Assembly (NCBI RefSeq): GCF_017354945.1
Contig: NZ_CP071503.1
Coordinates: forward strand, 2,976,001-3,040,000
From: Shewanella avicenniae
GTDB lineage: Bacteria; Pseudomonadota; Gammaproteobacteria; Enterobacterales; Shewanellaceae
DNA length: 64,000 nucleotides
Reading direction: 5' to 3'
Part shown: in pieces, positions 55,796-63,683 of the stretch
Numbering within the stretch: position 1 is the first letter of the stretch
Layout: each line of letters begins with the position of its first letter
Notes under the pieces: generated by a model
Told to the model about the DNA's origin: nothing
What the model saw: the letters and a program-made list of their open reading frames with translations, nothing else
The model's database searches: none
Position numbers and translations under genes: made by a program

Positions 55796-56100
55796 GGCTC
55801 TCTCAGCTCCTTAAAGACCAACAGCAACGCGCATTCATTTTTAATTTATCGATGAAAGATTCAGTTCGTGTTGCCACACAACAAATTTATGCGGTGAAAT
55901 ATCTTCACTTATATCGGCAAAATCTTGGCAAACTTAACGAGCGATTGCATCGACATAGAACGTCGATTGTTCGACATCCTGAGAATTTGTTAGCAACTGT
56001 CATGCCGATTCATGGCATAAAACTTGAATCTTGCAAAATAACCTAGATGGGCGCCTGAAAATTGGCTCCTAATCAGATCTCTTTACAGGATTTACTCAGC
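55796..56100. other. flgO-flgT divergent intergenic region
   Basis: This 305-base gap holds the flgO sigma-54 site (55993-56007) and a poor sigma-54-like sequence facing flgT (TGGCATAAAACTTGA, 56013-56027, with GA instead of GC at -12). I see no gene. Confidence 0.6.
55993..56007 (-). promoter_or_regulatory. Sigma-54 promoter of flgOP
   Basis: The minus strand reads CGGCATGACAGTTGC followed by TAAC, with GG-N10-GC spacing. Predicted start about 55981, giving a long leader of about 185 bases. Confidence 0.7.
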
Positions 56101-57246
56101 ATGGTTCGCATAATTTCATTGTTGCTATTGATGCTAATATTGCCATCTGCCGAAGCAGCATGGGTAACCATTACCGGAGAAGCCAACATCGTCAAAGGCG
56201 ATGTAAACGCCGCGCGCCAGCAAGCCATCAAACAGGCGCTAAATATGGCCGTCATCACCAATGGTGGCAGCATTAGCGCCCAACAAACCGTCACCAATGG
56301 TGTACTCAACCAAACTGCAGAGCTAACTAACAACGCGGCTTACACCAGTCTTGAAATTGTCAAAGAACAACACAAAGGCAATCGCATTGAAGTCACTATT
56401 CGAGTTGATCTGCTCACAACGCTTAACGAAAGCTGTTTGAGTAATGCTCTAAAAGCCCCACTTTATTTACCACGCGCCATCGTGTTTGACAGGCAACAAC
56501 TACGCTATGGCAAGATGGAGCAATTTCCACAAGCGCTGTCGCAAAAGCTCGCCGCCATTCTCAATCAAAATTCTACCAAGGTTTACCCCAAACTGGATCT
56601 GAGCAACAGCGTTCCAAGCCATAACTTCAGCAATGAACATCGTGGCGACAGTGCCAGTTGGTTAAATCAACAAACAAACACTCTCTATATTTTATTAGCC
56701 GAAGTGGAAGACATGGCGCTGTCTGAATCACCATCCGGCGTCAGCGCTATGTGGAGCAAGCAGCAACGTGATTTTCGCTTAAAAATATCACTGGTCCACA
56801 GCATTAGCGGTGAAATGATTTGGCAAAAAGAGTATCAATTCACTACCGACTGGGACTATGACGCCAATGCCAGCGTAAAACCGATTAGCGATGCCTTTTG
56901 GCAATCAAACTATGGTGGTGCCATAGGTAACGTGTTAAATCAAGTCAGTCTCGATCTCGATGACACCCTCGGTTGCCGCCCCGCGATGGCCCAAGTTATC
57001 GCGAAACAAGGTCAACGTGTCATTTTTAACCTAGGTAGAAAGAGCGGCGTAAGAACCGGCGATAAGTTTACTATCGTCTTGCAGCACAACTTCCCTGATC
57101 GGGTTGGTCAAACCCGCACCATCGCCAAAGCAACCGCGGTACAAGTGACCATCGACCAGATCACCGATGACACATCTACTGCGTTGTTGGCGGCCATAGA
57201 CGATGGAACCAACATCCAAATTAACGACATTGCGCTTAAGAATTAA
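56101..57246 (+). CDS. flgT: Flagellar H-ring protein FlgT
   Basis: 381 residues from the ATG at 56101. Signal peptide MVRIISLLLLMLILPSAEA, then AWVTITGEANIVKGDVNAAR and QQAIKQALNMAVITNGGSIS, and a C-terminal domain with GQRVIFNLGRKSGVRTGDKF. FlgT forms the H ring around the basal body and in Vibrio is needed to recruit MotX and MotY. It is divergent from flgO. Confidence 0.93.
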   Translation: MVRIISLLLLMLILPSAEAAWVTITGEANIVKGDVNAARQQAIKQALNMAVITNGGSISAQQTVTNGVLNQTAELTNNAAYTSLEIVKEQHKGNRIEVTIRVDLLTTLNESCLSNALKAPLYLPRAIVFDRQQLRYGKMEQFPQALSQKLAAILNQNSTKVYPKLDLSNSVPSHNFSNEHRGDSASWLNQQTNTLYILLAEVEDMALSESPSGVSAMWSKQQRDFRLKISLVHSISGEMIWQKEYQFTTDWDYDANASVKPISDAFWQSNYGGAIGNVLNQVSLDLDDTLGCRPAMAQVIAKQGQRVIFNLGRKSGVRTGDKFTIVLQHNFPDRVGQTRTIAKATAVQVTIDQITDDTSTALLAAIDDGTNIQINDIALKN

Positions 57247-57263
57247 GCAGTTAGACGAATAGA

Positions 57264-57292
57264 CTTTTATTGAATTTGAAAAACAGTATAAT
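57264..57292 (+). promoter_or_regulatory. Candidate sigma-70 promoter of the tRNA-Arg gene
   Basis: A perfect TATAAT at 57287-57292 is nine bases before the tRNA 5' end. The -35 region (CTTTTA, 57264-57269, 17-base spacing) is weak. Confidence 0.5.
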
Positions 57293-57300
57293 CGGTGCGT

Positions 57301-57376
57301 CTCCCTATAGCTCAACAGGATAGAGCAGTTGCCTCCTAAGCGACCGATCGGGGTTCGAGTCCCTGTGGGGAGACCA
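57301..57376 (+). tRNA. tRNA-Arg (anticodon CCU)
   Basis: A full cloverleaf can be drawn: acceptor CTCCCTA with TGGGGAG (one G-U), D arm GCTC/GAGC with AGG in the loop, anticodon stem GTTGC/GCGAC with loop CTCCTAA (anticodon CCT), a four-base variable loop, T arm CGGGG-TTCGAGT-CCCTG, discriminator A and encoded CCA. It reads AGG codons. Length 76. Confidence 0.96.
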
Positions 57377-57720
57377 ACAACTTGAGTTGTGAGAACGTCA
57401 AAGCTCAGCTGAACGGTTTTTCCCTTAATCGTATTTTCACTTTTCCCCTTAAAGTTCTAATCTACATCAGCGCGCCTAAAAGAAGCACTCAGCCTTTCAT
57501 TTGTGAATATTTTTCATTAATACATTAAAATAAAATTAATTATTGTTTGATCCCAATTGAGTTAATCTAGTTAGCAACAGGCGTGGAAAGCTGCAGCCAT
57601 AACGACTCACACTGCTCTCGCCTTTCAATTTCACCATCCTCACGTTCCTGCTGTTCGTGGTTTATGCTGATGGTATCTACAGAATTCCAGTTTCAATCCA
57701 ATATACGGAGGTATTCCGCC
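57377..57720. other. 344-base gap between tRNA-Arg and the aldo/keto reductase
   Basis: It contains an AT-rich stretch (about 57500-57565) that may hold the reductase promoter, but no clear -35/-10 pair. I see no gene, attachment-site duplication or integrase next to the tRNA. Confidence 0.5.
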
Positions 57721-58590
57721 ATGGAATACGCAGTACTAAGTAACAACCTCAAAATGCCGATGGAAGGCTTTGGTGTCTTCCAAGTGACTGATAAAGAAGA
57801 ATGTAAACAGTCAGTATTGACCGCGATTCGTACCGGTTATCGTCTGATCGATACCGCAGCGGTATATGGCAATGAAGATGCTGTGGGTGAAGCCGTTCGC
57901 GAAGCGATTGCTGAAGGTTTGTGTACTCGTGAAGAACTGTTCATCACCTCCAAATTGTGGGTACAAGACATGGCCAACTACGACATGGCTGCCGCTGCAA
58001 TCGATGCTTCACTGAAAAAATCAGGCCTAGAATACTTTGACCTGTACTTGCTACACCAAGCCATGAAAGATTACTTTAGTGCATGGCGTGCACTGGAAGA
58101 TGCTTATGAAGCAGGGAAGTTGAAAGCGATTGGGGTATCTAACTTTTACGCCCACGTGCTGACTAACTTCTGCGAAACTGTCCGCATCAAACCAATGGTT
58201 AACCAAGTTGAGTTGCATCCATACTTTGCGCAACCTACTGCACTTGAAACCATGAAACATTACAACGTGCAGCCTGAGGCATGGGCACCATTAGGTGGCG
58301 GTCGTTATCAACCATTTGAGAGTGAGATGCTGCAAGACATCGCTGCCGCGCATAACAAATCAATTGCGCAAGTGATTCTGCGTTGGAACGTACAACGTGG
58401 CGTTACAGTTATCCCTAAATCCACCAAGCAAGCGCGTATCGAAGAAAACTTTGATATTTGGGATTTCACCCTGAGCGATGCTGAAATGGCGCAAATCAAC
58501 ACGCTAGATCTTGGTTATGTTGGTCCTGCTATCAAGCACTTTGATCCTCAGTTCGTTCGTGGCTGCAACAACGTTAAAATCCACGAATAA
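57721..58590 (+). CDS. Aldo/keto reductase
   Basis: 289 residues from the ATG at 57721, with GGAGG nine bases upstream (the frame is open from 57583, but that part looks non-coding). TIM-barrel aldo/keto reductase with the tetrad D44, Y49 (LIDTAAVYGNE), K78 (ITSKLW) and H112 (LYLLHQ), and the NADPH-binding VIPKSTKQARIEEN. Likely reduces small aldehydes or keto acids, near the 2,5-diketo-gluconate reductase group; substrate unknown. Not linked to flagella. Confidence 0.92.
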   Translation: MEYAVLSNNLKMPMEGFGVFQVTDKEECKQSVLTAIRTGYRLIDTAAVYGNEDAVGEAVREAIAEGLCTREELFITSKLWVQDMANYDMAAAAIDASLKKSGLEYFDLYLLHQAMKDYFSAWRALEDAYEAGKLKAIGVSNFYAHVLTNFCETVRIKPMVNQVELHPYFAQPTALETMKHYNVQPEAWAPLGGGRYQPFESEMLQDIAAAHNKSIAQVILRWNVQRGVTVIPKSTKQARIEENFDIWDFTLSDAEMAQINTLDLGYVGPAIKHFDPQFVRGCNNVKIHE

Positions 58591-58602
58591 TCCTGATTGT
58601 TG

Positions 58603-58633
58603 GGCGTTACAGCATCTGTCTGTTAACGCCTTT
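58603..58633 (+). terminator. Probable terminator after the aldo/keto reductase
   Basis: GGCGTTA (58603-58609) and TAACGCC (58624-58630) pair, and with one bulge CAG/CTG extends the stem; TTT follows. The T run is short. Confidence 0.5.
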
Positions 58634-58834
58634 GCTCAAACCTCTTTGGCTAAATCGTAATGCTCGAATGAGGTTTGCGCTTTATTCCTACCTTTTTAGC
58701 AAAACTTCACCCAAGCCGTCATAGATTGTTGACCATCACAGCTTATGCCAAGCATCAAGCGCACTCTTTAGCGGTTTAATTTTCACGCCTGCGGCGTAAA
58801 AGTTGGTGGTAGTGCGTTGACTCTATATAATTGC

Positions 58835-58855
58835 CCCAAAATAGCTTATTTTGGG
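58835..58855 (+). promoter_or_regulatory. Hairpin abutting the ribosome site of the DUF2947 gene
   Basis: CCCAAAATA-GCT-TATTTTGGG is a perfect 9-bp stem with a three-base loop. Its last three bases are part of the GGGAG ribosome site for the TTG start at 58865. A smaller hairpin (ACGCC-TGC-GGCGT, 58785-58797) precedes it. Confidence 0.6.
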
Positions 58856-58864
58856 AGTGTCAGC

Positions 58865-59344
58865 TTGTCGCTTAGTTACCAGCCATTAGACCAGTATCGC
58901 CGCCGTTGGATGTTCAACCATCACGAATTACCTGTACCAGTACAGGATCAACCTCTCATTAAACCTTTGTCGCAAAAGTCGGCAATGGAGGTTTGGAATC
59001 GTTGGGTGAGCAACAAAAACGTCGCGCCGGACGAATTTGCTAAAGGCGATTGGGCGACACGCAGCAGTACTTGGCATCAAACTGATGACTGGCAGGCCGC
59101 GTGGGACAGCGAAGAAAATGAACTTCCCCGCATAGTGGCTGAGTTTATCGAGTGGTCTGAAGATACCCCGGTGTTTTTCTGCTATGAAAAATATGATGTT
59201 ATTGAAACAACGTGGGGCTGTTTCAAACGTCATTGGAAGTGTTTTTTATTTAACGATAACGAACCTTTACTCATCAGTGGCCAGCAGCGTCAAGCTGTTT
59301 GGTTTCATCAAACTGGCCAATGCGATATTGGCTTACGCGGTTAA
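58865..59344 (+). CDS. DUF2947 family protein
   Basis: 159 residues from a TTG start at 58865-58867, chosen because GGGAG lies seven bases upstream and because the homologous part begins near YQPLDQYRRRWMFNHHELPV; an earlier TTG at 58817 is possible. Conserved features are DWATRSSTWHQTDDWQAAWD, FFCYEKYDVIETTWGCFKRH and WKCFLFNDNEPLLI. Similar small Trp-rich proteins are common in Vibrio and Shewanella. Soluble; function unknown. Confidence 0.75.
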   Translation: MSLSYQPLDQYRRRWMFNHHELPVPVQDQPLIKPLSQKSAMEVWNRWVSNKNVAPDEFAKGDWATRSSTWHQTDDWQAAWDSEENELPRIVAEFIEWSEDTPVFFCYEKYDVIETTWGCFKRHWKCFLFNDNEPLLISGQQRQAVWFHQTGQCDIGLRG

Positions 59345-59363
59345 TCACTCACGGAATATAACT

Positions 59364-59930
59364 ATGAAAAAACTCGTTGTTTTTGCCGTTTTTTGCTTAT
59401 CGATGTTCAGTTTTACCAGCAGTGCGCGCGAGCTGGCAGATACTCAGGTCGTCGAAAATCTAACTCTCGAAGGTCTGCCCAATTTAGTGCTGAACGGTGC
59501 GGGCGTCCGCAGCAAATTTTTTATGGATTTGTACGTTGGCGGCCTTTATCTACCGGGCAAAACAAAATCGCTCACCGAAGTTTTTGAAGCCGATTACGCT
59601 GCAATTAATCTGACGATTATCTCCGGCATGATCACCTCTGAAAAAATGGAAAGTGCCATTCGTGAAGGATTCGAAGATGCCACTCACGGCAATGAGGCGC
59701 CCATCCATGATGAAATTGAACAGTTTATTGGCTTATTTAAAGCTGAAATCAAAGTGGGCGATCAGTTTCTTCTGGTGTTTGCCAAAGATAAAGGCGTGAC
59801 CGCTTATAAAAATGGTGAGCCTCAAGCAACAGTGGGGAATGAACAATTTAGAACCGCACTGCTCAACATCTGGCTAGGTGATAAACCTGCGCAAAAAAGC
59901 CTCAAAAAAGCGATGCTGTCAGCAGAATAA
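59364..59930 (+). CDS. Chalcone-isomerase-like secreted protein
   Basis: 188 residues from the ATG at 59364. A signal peptide (MKKLVVFAVFCLSMFSFTSS, cut after SA or SAR) is followed by LNGAGVRSKFFMDLYVGGLY, then TSEKMESAIREGFEDA and GNEQFRTALLNIWLGDKPA, the pattern of bacterial chalcone-isomerase-fold proteins (KxxxDLYVGALYL). Probably periplasmic; these bacterial members usually lack flavonoid chemistry and their ligand is unknown. It starts 19 bases after the DUF2947 stop. Confidence 0.85.
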   Translation: MKKLVVFAVFCLSMFSFTSSARELADTQVVENLTLEGLPNLVLNGAGVRSKFFMDLYVGGLYLPGKTKSLTEVFEADYAAINLTIISGMITSEKMESAIREGFEDATHGNEAPIHDEIEQFIGLFKAEIKVGDQFLLVFAKDKGVTAYKNGEPQATVGNEQFRTALLNIWLGDKPAQKSLKKAMLSAE

Positions 59931-59934
59931 CCGT

Positions 59935-59979
59935 GATTTGGCGATTTGGCGATTTGGCGATTTGGCGATTTGGCGATTT
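59935..59979 (+). repeat. Octamer tandem repeat (GATTTGGC) x5.6
   Basis: Five perfect copies of GATTTGGC (59935-59974) and a partial sixth (59975-59979) begin five bases after the stop of the previous gene. Perfect short repeats are prone to slippage. It is about 100 bases upstream of the chemoreceptor promoter. Confidence 0.97.
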
Positions 59980-60079
59980 AATATTCTATTAGGTCGCCAT
60001 AATTCATCCATTTGCAGCATTCCACTCTATAAATCTGTACTTAATTAGCCAAATTTTGTGCAAGCTCAATGATTTACTC

Positions 60080-60106
60080 TCACTTATCCTTATTCTCAGC
60101 CGATAC
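60080..60106 (+). promoter_or_regulatory. Probable sigma-28 promoter of the chemoreceptor gene
   Basis: TCACTTAT, 11 bases, GCCGATAC. The -10 matches GCCGATAA at seven of eight positions; the -35 is poor. It lies 108 bases before the ATG. Confidence 0.6.
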
Positions 60107-60213
60107 AGTCTATACTTTTCCAACATACCACCTAAGTAATCATATTTCCTTGGGTATTAGCATTAGTTGTCTAGGTGGTTGTTCATTCATGTATCAATAA
60201 TAAGAGAAAATAT

Positions 60214-62223
60214 ATGAACTACCGTAATTGGCCTATCGCCAAACAGATAGGAACGCTCTCGTTTATATTAACCATCATAGTATTCGGAGTTATTGGCACC
60301 ATATCTTATGTTTCAGCCTCTCATGCGCTTAGGGACAAAGCGCTGTCAGCGGTTGAGGCGCAAATGCACTCGGTAGAGGATCTACTAGAGCTGCAGTACG
60401 ACACGCTACTAACACTTGCTCGCCGCAACTCTGAAGTATTTCGTGGCATGTATCCTGGCCAATTTTACAAGCCTGCCAACAAGACTGTGCAGGTGTTGGG
60501 CAAAGATACCCCAGCGCTGATGCAGGACAATGAGCAGATTAACTCATCTATCAGCAAAGTAGACCGCTATGCAAAGTTAACAGGGGGCAATGCAACGGTA
60601 TTTGTGCGTGATGGTGATGATTTCCTGCGGATCTCAACCTCACTAAAAAAGGCCGATGGTAGCCGCGCTGTGGGGACTTATCTAGGGCAAAAACACCCTG
60701 GTTATGCAACGTTAATGCGTGGTGAAACTTATGAAGGCTATGCCAAATTATTTGGTAAAGACTACATGACGGTTTACCGCCCAATGAAAGACCCGCAAGG
60801 CAATGTGGTGGCCATTCTCTACATCGGCTTCGATATTACTGACTCGTTAGCCCAGCTACAGAATTCGGTAAAACAGCTCAGGATTGAAGAGTCCGGTTAC
60901 TACATGGTGGTACGCAAAGCAGACAATGTGCTAATTGCCCATCCAACACTGACGATTGGCGAACCACTCCAAGCTGGCCAGCTCAATGGTTTACCACTGG
61001 ACAACTTGCTTGAAAACTATCGTGAAATTAATGAATTTACTACCGATAGTGGCGAACGGATGGCAACCCTGAGTGGTTTAATTCCTGGCTGGAACTGGGT
61101 CATTATCGGCCAAGTCAAAGACTCCGAACTCAATGAAGAAAGTTGGTCTCTGTTGGTGATTAGCTTGCTCATTTCAGTCGTAGGTATTGTGGCGATTACA
61201 GCCTTGCTGTCGATTGTTTTGGTGAAAACCGTTAAACCACTACGTCACCTGCAGATGCATATGGAAGGCCTCGGCAAAGGCGATCTTAGTATTGAATTGC
61301 CGCATGTGAACCAACAAAGCGACAACGAAGTCGACCGTATTAGCTACAGCGCCAGCATGATGACGCAGAATTTGCGTAAGCTGATCCGCTCACTGTTGGA
61401 CTCAGTTCAGACCATCGAATCCCAGGCCAGCCAATCACAGGAGATCGCGCGCCTTAATGGTGAAGAAGCGAATGCCTTGATGGCACAAACTGACCAAATT
61501 GCCACCGCAATTGAAGAGATGTCGACTTCTATTCGTGATGTAGCAACCCACGCCAACGAAAGTGCCACTCAGAGTCATCAGGTAGATTTAGCATCACAAG
61601 AAGGCCATATGGCATTGATGCAAGTGGTAAAAGATCTTGAAACGCTGTCAAAACAACTCACCAAGAGCCATGAAGCCGTTGAAGGCGTCGCCAAGGAAAG
61701 TGAGTCTATTAACAAAATCACCGAAGTCATTAATGGCATTGCTGAGCAAACGAACCTGTTGGCGCTTAACGCTGCAATCGAAGCCGCGCGCGCCGGTGAA
61801 CAGGGGCGCGGTTTTGCTGTGGTTGCAGATGAAGTGCGTACGCTGGCAAGTCGAACACAGGCGTCAATTTCGGAAATCAGTCAAACAATTTTGCAGCTGC
61901 AGTCCAAGGTGAAAGATACCGCCACCCGAATGGATGAAAGCTATCAGTTAGGGATGAAATCGACCGAACAAGGCATTTCAGCCAATGCCCAGCTGACCGC
62001 CATCACCGAACGAATTGCCGACCTTGCAGTATCTGTCAGCAGTATCGCAAGTGCGACCGAGCAACAAAGTTCTGTGGCGGAAGATGTGACCCGTAATCTT
62101 CACGAGATCAGTGAATTAGCCCGAGAAGGGGAAGAGCGAGCCAGCAGTACAGTGACATCGGCTGATGAGTTAGCCTCGCTGGCATCAACCCTTAAACGCC
62201 AAATTAGTGTGTTCAAGGTATAA
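60214..62223 (+). CDS. Methyl-accepting chemotaxis protein with Cache-type sensor
   Basis: 669 residues from the ATG at 60214. TM1 about 13-34; a large periplasmic region (35-310) with a Cache_3/Cache_2-like domain ([59 protein letters not shown]); TM2 about 312-337; HAMP 338-390; signalling domain whose tip is [20 protein letters not shown] then [15 protein letters not shown]. It has no C-terminal pentapeptide for tethering CheR or CheB. Ligand unknown. It should signal to the CheA encoded in this locus. Confidence 0.95.
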   Translation: MNYRNWPIAKQIGTLSFILTIIVFGVIGTISYVSASHALRDKALSAVEAQMHSVEDLLELQYDTLLTLARRNSEVFRGMYPGQFYKPANKTVQVLGKDTPALMQDNEQINSSISKVDRYAKLTGGNATVFVRDGDDFLRISTSLKKADGSRAVGTYLGQKHPGYATLMRGETYEGYAKLFGKDYMTVYRPMKDPQGNVVAILYIGFDITDSLAQLQNSVKQLRIEESGYYMVVRKADNVLIAHPTLTIGEPLQAGQLNGLPLDNLLENYREINEFTTDSGERMATLSGLIPGWNWVIIGQVKDSELNEESWSLLVISLLISVVGIVAITALLSIVLVKTVKPLRHLQMHMEGLGKGDLSIELPHVNQQSDNEVDRISYSASMMTQNLRKLIRSLLDSVQTIESQASQSQEIARLNGEEANALMAQTDQIATAIEEMSTSIRDVATHANESATQSHQVDLASQEGHMALMQVVKDLETLSKQLTKSHEAVEGVAKESESINKITEVINGIAEQTNLLALNAAIEAARAGEQGRGFAVVADEVRTLASRTQASISEISQTILQLQSKVKDTATRMDESYQLGMKSTEQGISANAQLTAITERIADLAVSVSSIASATEQQSSVAEDVTRNLHEISELAREGEERASSTVTSADELASLASTLKRQISVFKV

Positions 62224-62251
62224 GCTGATTTAGCGCAGTCAAGCACGACGA

Positions 62252-62288
62252 AAAAGGGCTATTACGGTTAAATCCTAATAGCCCTTTT
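62252..62288 (+). terminator. Terminator after the chemoreceptor gene
   Basis: AAAAGGGCTATTA (62252-62264) and TAATAGCCCTTTT (62276-62288) pair perfectly around 11 bases with T/A tails, so it may also serve the convergent ybaY. Confidence 0.92.
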
Positions 62289-62322
62289 AGTTTATGCGGC
62301 GTGATTAAACGACGAAAACCGC

Positions 62323-62727
62323 TTACTTCAAACTCTCAATTGGTACTGCCTTCATCATCACTTCAACGGTGTTCTTACCATTATTCACTACAGGGTATTT
62401 ATCGTAAGTCTGAAAAATCACCTTGTGTTGATACTCAATCAGCGCCACAACGCCATAGTTAATTTTTGGGCTAATGGTGTCAGCGGGCAAAATGAATTTG
62501 AAGGGGACTGGCGCACGCGCCACGTTAAAGGTTTTCTGCGCAATAATCGCGCCCGGCGTATCGAGGTCGATCACGGCAATAGTAATTGAACAGCCCGGCG
62601 GCAATGCCAATTTTTCACGATAACCAGCCGCACCGTTAATCACTACAGGCGCGGAGGGTTCCACAGTGACGCAACCCGCGATGGTACTGAACAACAAGGC
62701 GGCAAAAACACCTTTAACCCAATTCAT
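62323..62727 (-). CDS. ybaY: YbaY family lipoprotein
   Basis: 134 residues from the ATG at 62725-62727 (AGGATTG upstream). Lipobox IAGC after a signal peptide (MNWVKGVFAALLFSTIAGC), then YREKLALPPGCSITIAVIDL, and KFILPADTISPKINYGVVAL, the YbaY/YscW-type domain. It is an outer-membrane lipoprotein of poorly known role. It lies two bases after tesB; E. coli also has ybaY next to tesB. Confidence 0.88.
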   Translation of the reverse strand: MNWVKGVFAALLFSTIAGCVTVEPSAPVVINGAAGYREKLALPPGCSITIAVIDLDTPGAIIAQKTFNVARAPVPFKFILPADTISPKINYGVVALIEYQHKVIFQTYDKYPVVNNGKNTVEVMMKAVPIESLK

Positions 62728-62729
62728 AT

Positions 62730-63608
62730 TCAATCCTTTTTGCCATGAGGGTCAGTTAAACGCATCAAGCCTTCTTGCGTTGCGGAGGCAATTAATCGGC
62801 CTTGCAGGTCAAAGAACTGACCGCGCACATAGCCTCGGCCACCACAAGCGTTTGGACTTTCAATCGCGTACAAAATCCATTCATTGAGGTTAACTGGGCG
62901 ATGGAACCAGATGGAATGGTCAATGGTTGCCATGCGCATACCCGGCGTTAAAAATGACACGCCATGAGGCTGAGCGGCAGTAACTAAGAAATTGAAGTCG
63001 GATGCATAGGCGAGCATATAGTCATGCATATCGTGATCGAGCGGCAATTTACCGTTGGCACGCATCCATACATAGCGATGCGGTTCCGTGTCGTTAGGCG
63101 CAACCGGCGTTAATGGGTTAACCAAGCGCATCTCGATCGGTGCATCTGCCATAAATTTCTCAAGCATCTTTGGCGGCACTTTATCACGCAAAGTCATCGC
63201 CAGCTCTTGCTGATTTAGCAGCCCTTCTGGGCCACGAACATCCGGCATAGTGGATTGATGCTCAAAACCTTTTTCTTCGGTTTGAAAGGAGCAGGTCATG
63301 TAGAAAATCGGCCGGCCTTTTTGTACGGCTTTGACGCGTCGAGCGCTAAAACTGCCACCATCGCGCACATTTTCAACGTCGTAAATAATCGGTAATTTTT
63401 CATCACCGGCACGCAGAAAATAGGAATGCAATGAGTGCACTTTACGTTCGGCTGGCACAGTTTGACGCGCGGCACTTAATGCTTGACCCATCACTTGACC
63501 GCCAAACACATGGCCAAAACCTAAGTCCTGACTCTGCCCACGATACCAACCCGTTTCAATCCGTTCTAATGCCAATAATGACATTAACTCATCTAACACA
63601 TGACTCAT
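62730..63608 (-). CDS. tesB: Acyl-CoA thioesterase II TesB
   Basis: 292 residues, a double hot-dog fold. The catalytic Asp/Thr/Gln triad is at D204 (YASDFNF), T228 (MATIDHSIWFH) and Q278 (ASATQEGLMR), identical in number to E. coli TesB. FGGQVMGQAL and YFLRAGD are further signatures. It hydrolyses medium and long acyl-CoA in the cytoplasm. Confidence 0.96.
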   Translation of the reverse strand: MSHVLDELMSLLALERIETGWYRGQSQDLGFGHVFGGQVMGQALSAARQTVPAERKVHSLHSYFLRAGDEKLPIIYDVENVRDGGSFSARRVKAVQKGRPIFYMTCSFQTEEKGFEHQSTMPDVRGPEGLLNQQELAMTLRDKVPPKMLEKFMADAPIEMRLVNPLTPVAPNDTEPHRYVWMRANGKLPLDHDMHDYMLAYASDFNFLVTAAQPHGVSFLTPGMRMATIDHSIWFHRPVNLNEWILYAIESPNACGGRGYVRGQFFDLQGRLIASATQEGLMRLTDPHGKKD

Positions 63609-63683
63609 GAATCACCCTGTACTGAAATCCTTCTGGCACAAAGATTACCGCAGACAGATGATTAAATACCAGCCCCACGCTCG

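Noticed and set aside
55806-55820. Sigma-54-like spacing in the minus strand (TGGTC then GAGC) just before flgO
   Set aside because: Two core mismatches, and it coincides with the flgO ribosome site; the site at 55993 is far better.
57377-57720. Possible integration site next to tRNA-Arg
   Set aside because: No integrase, no duplicate of the tRNA 3' end and no foreign-looking genes follow; downstream genes appear ordinary.
57583-57720. N-terminal extension of the aldo/keto reductase frame
   Set aside because: The extension is Cys/Ser/His-rich with no family likeness, while a strong ribosome site precedes the ATG at 57721.
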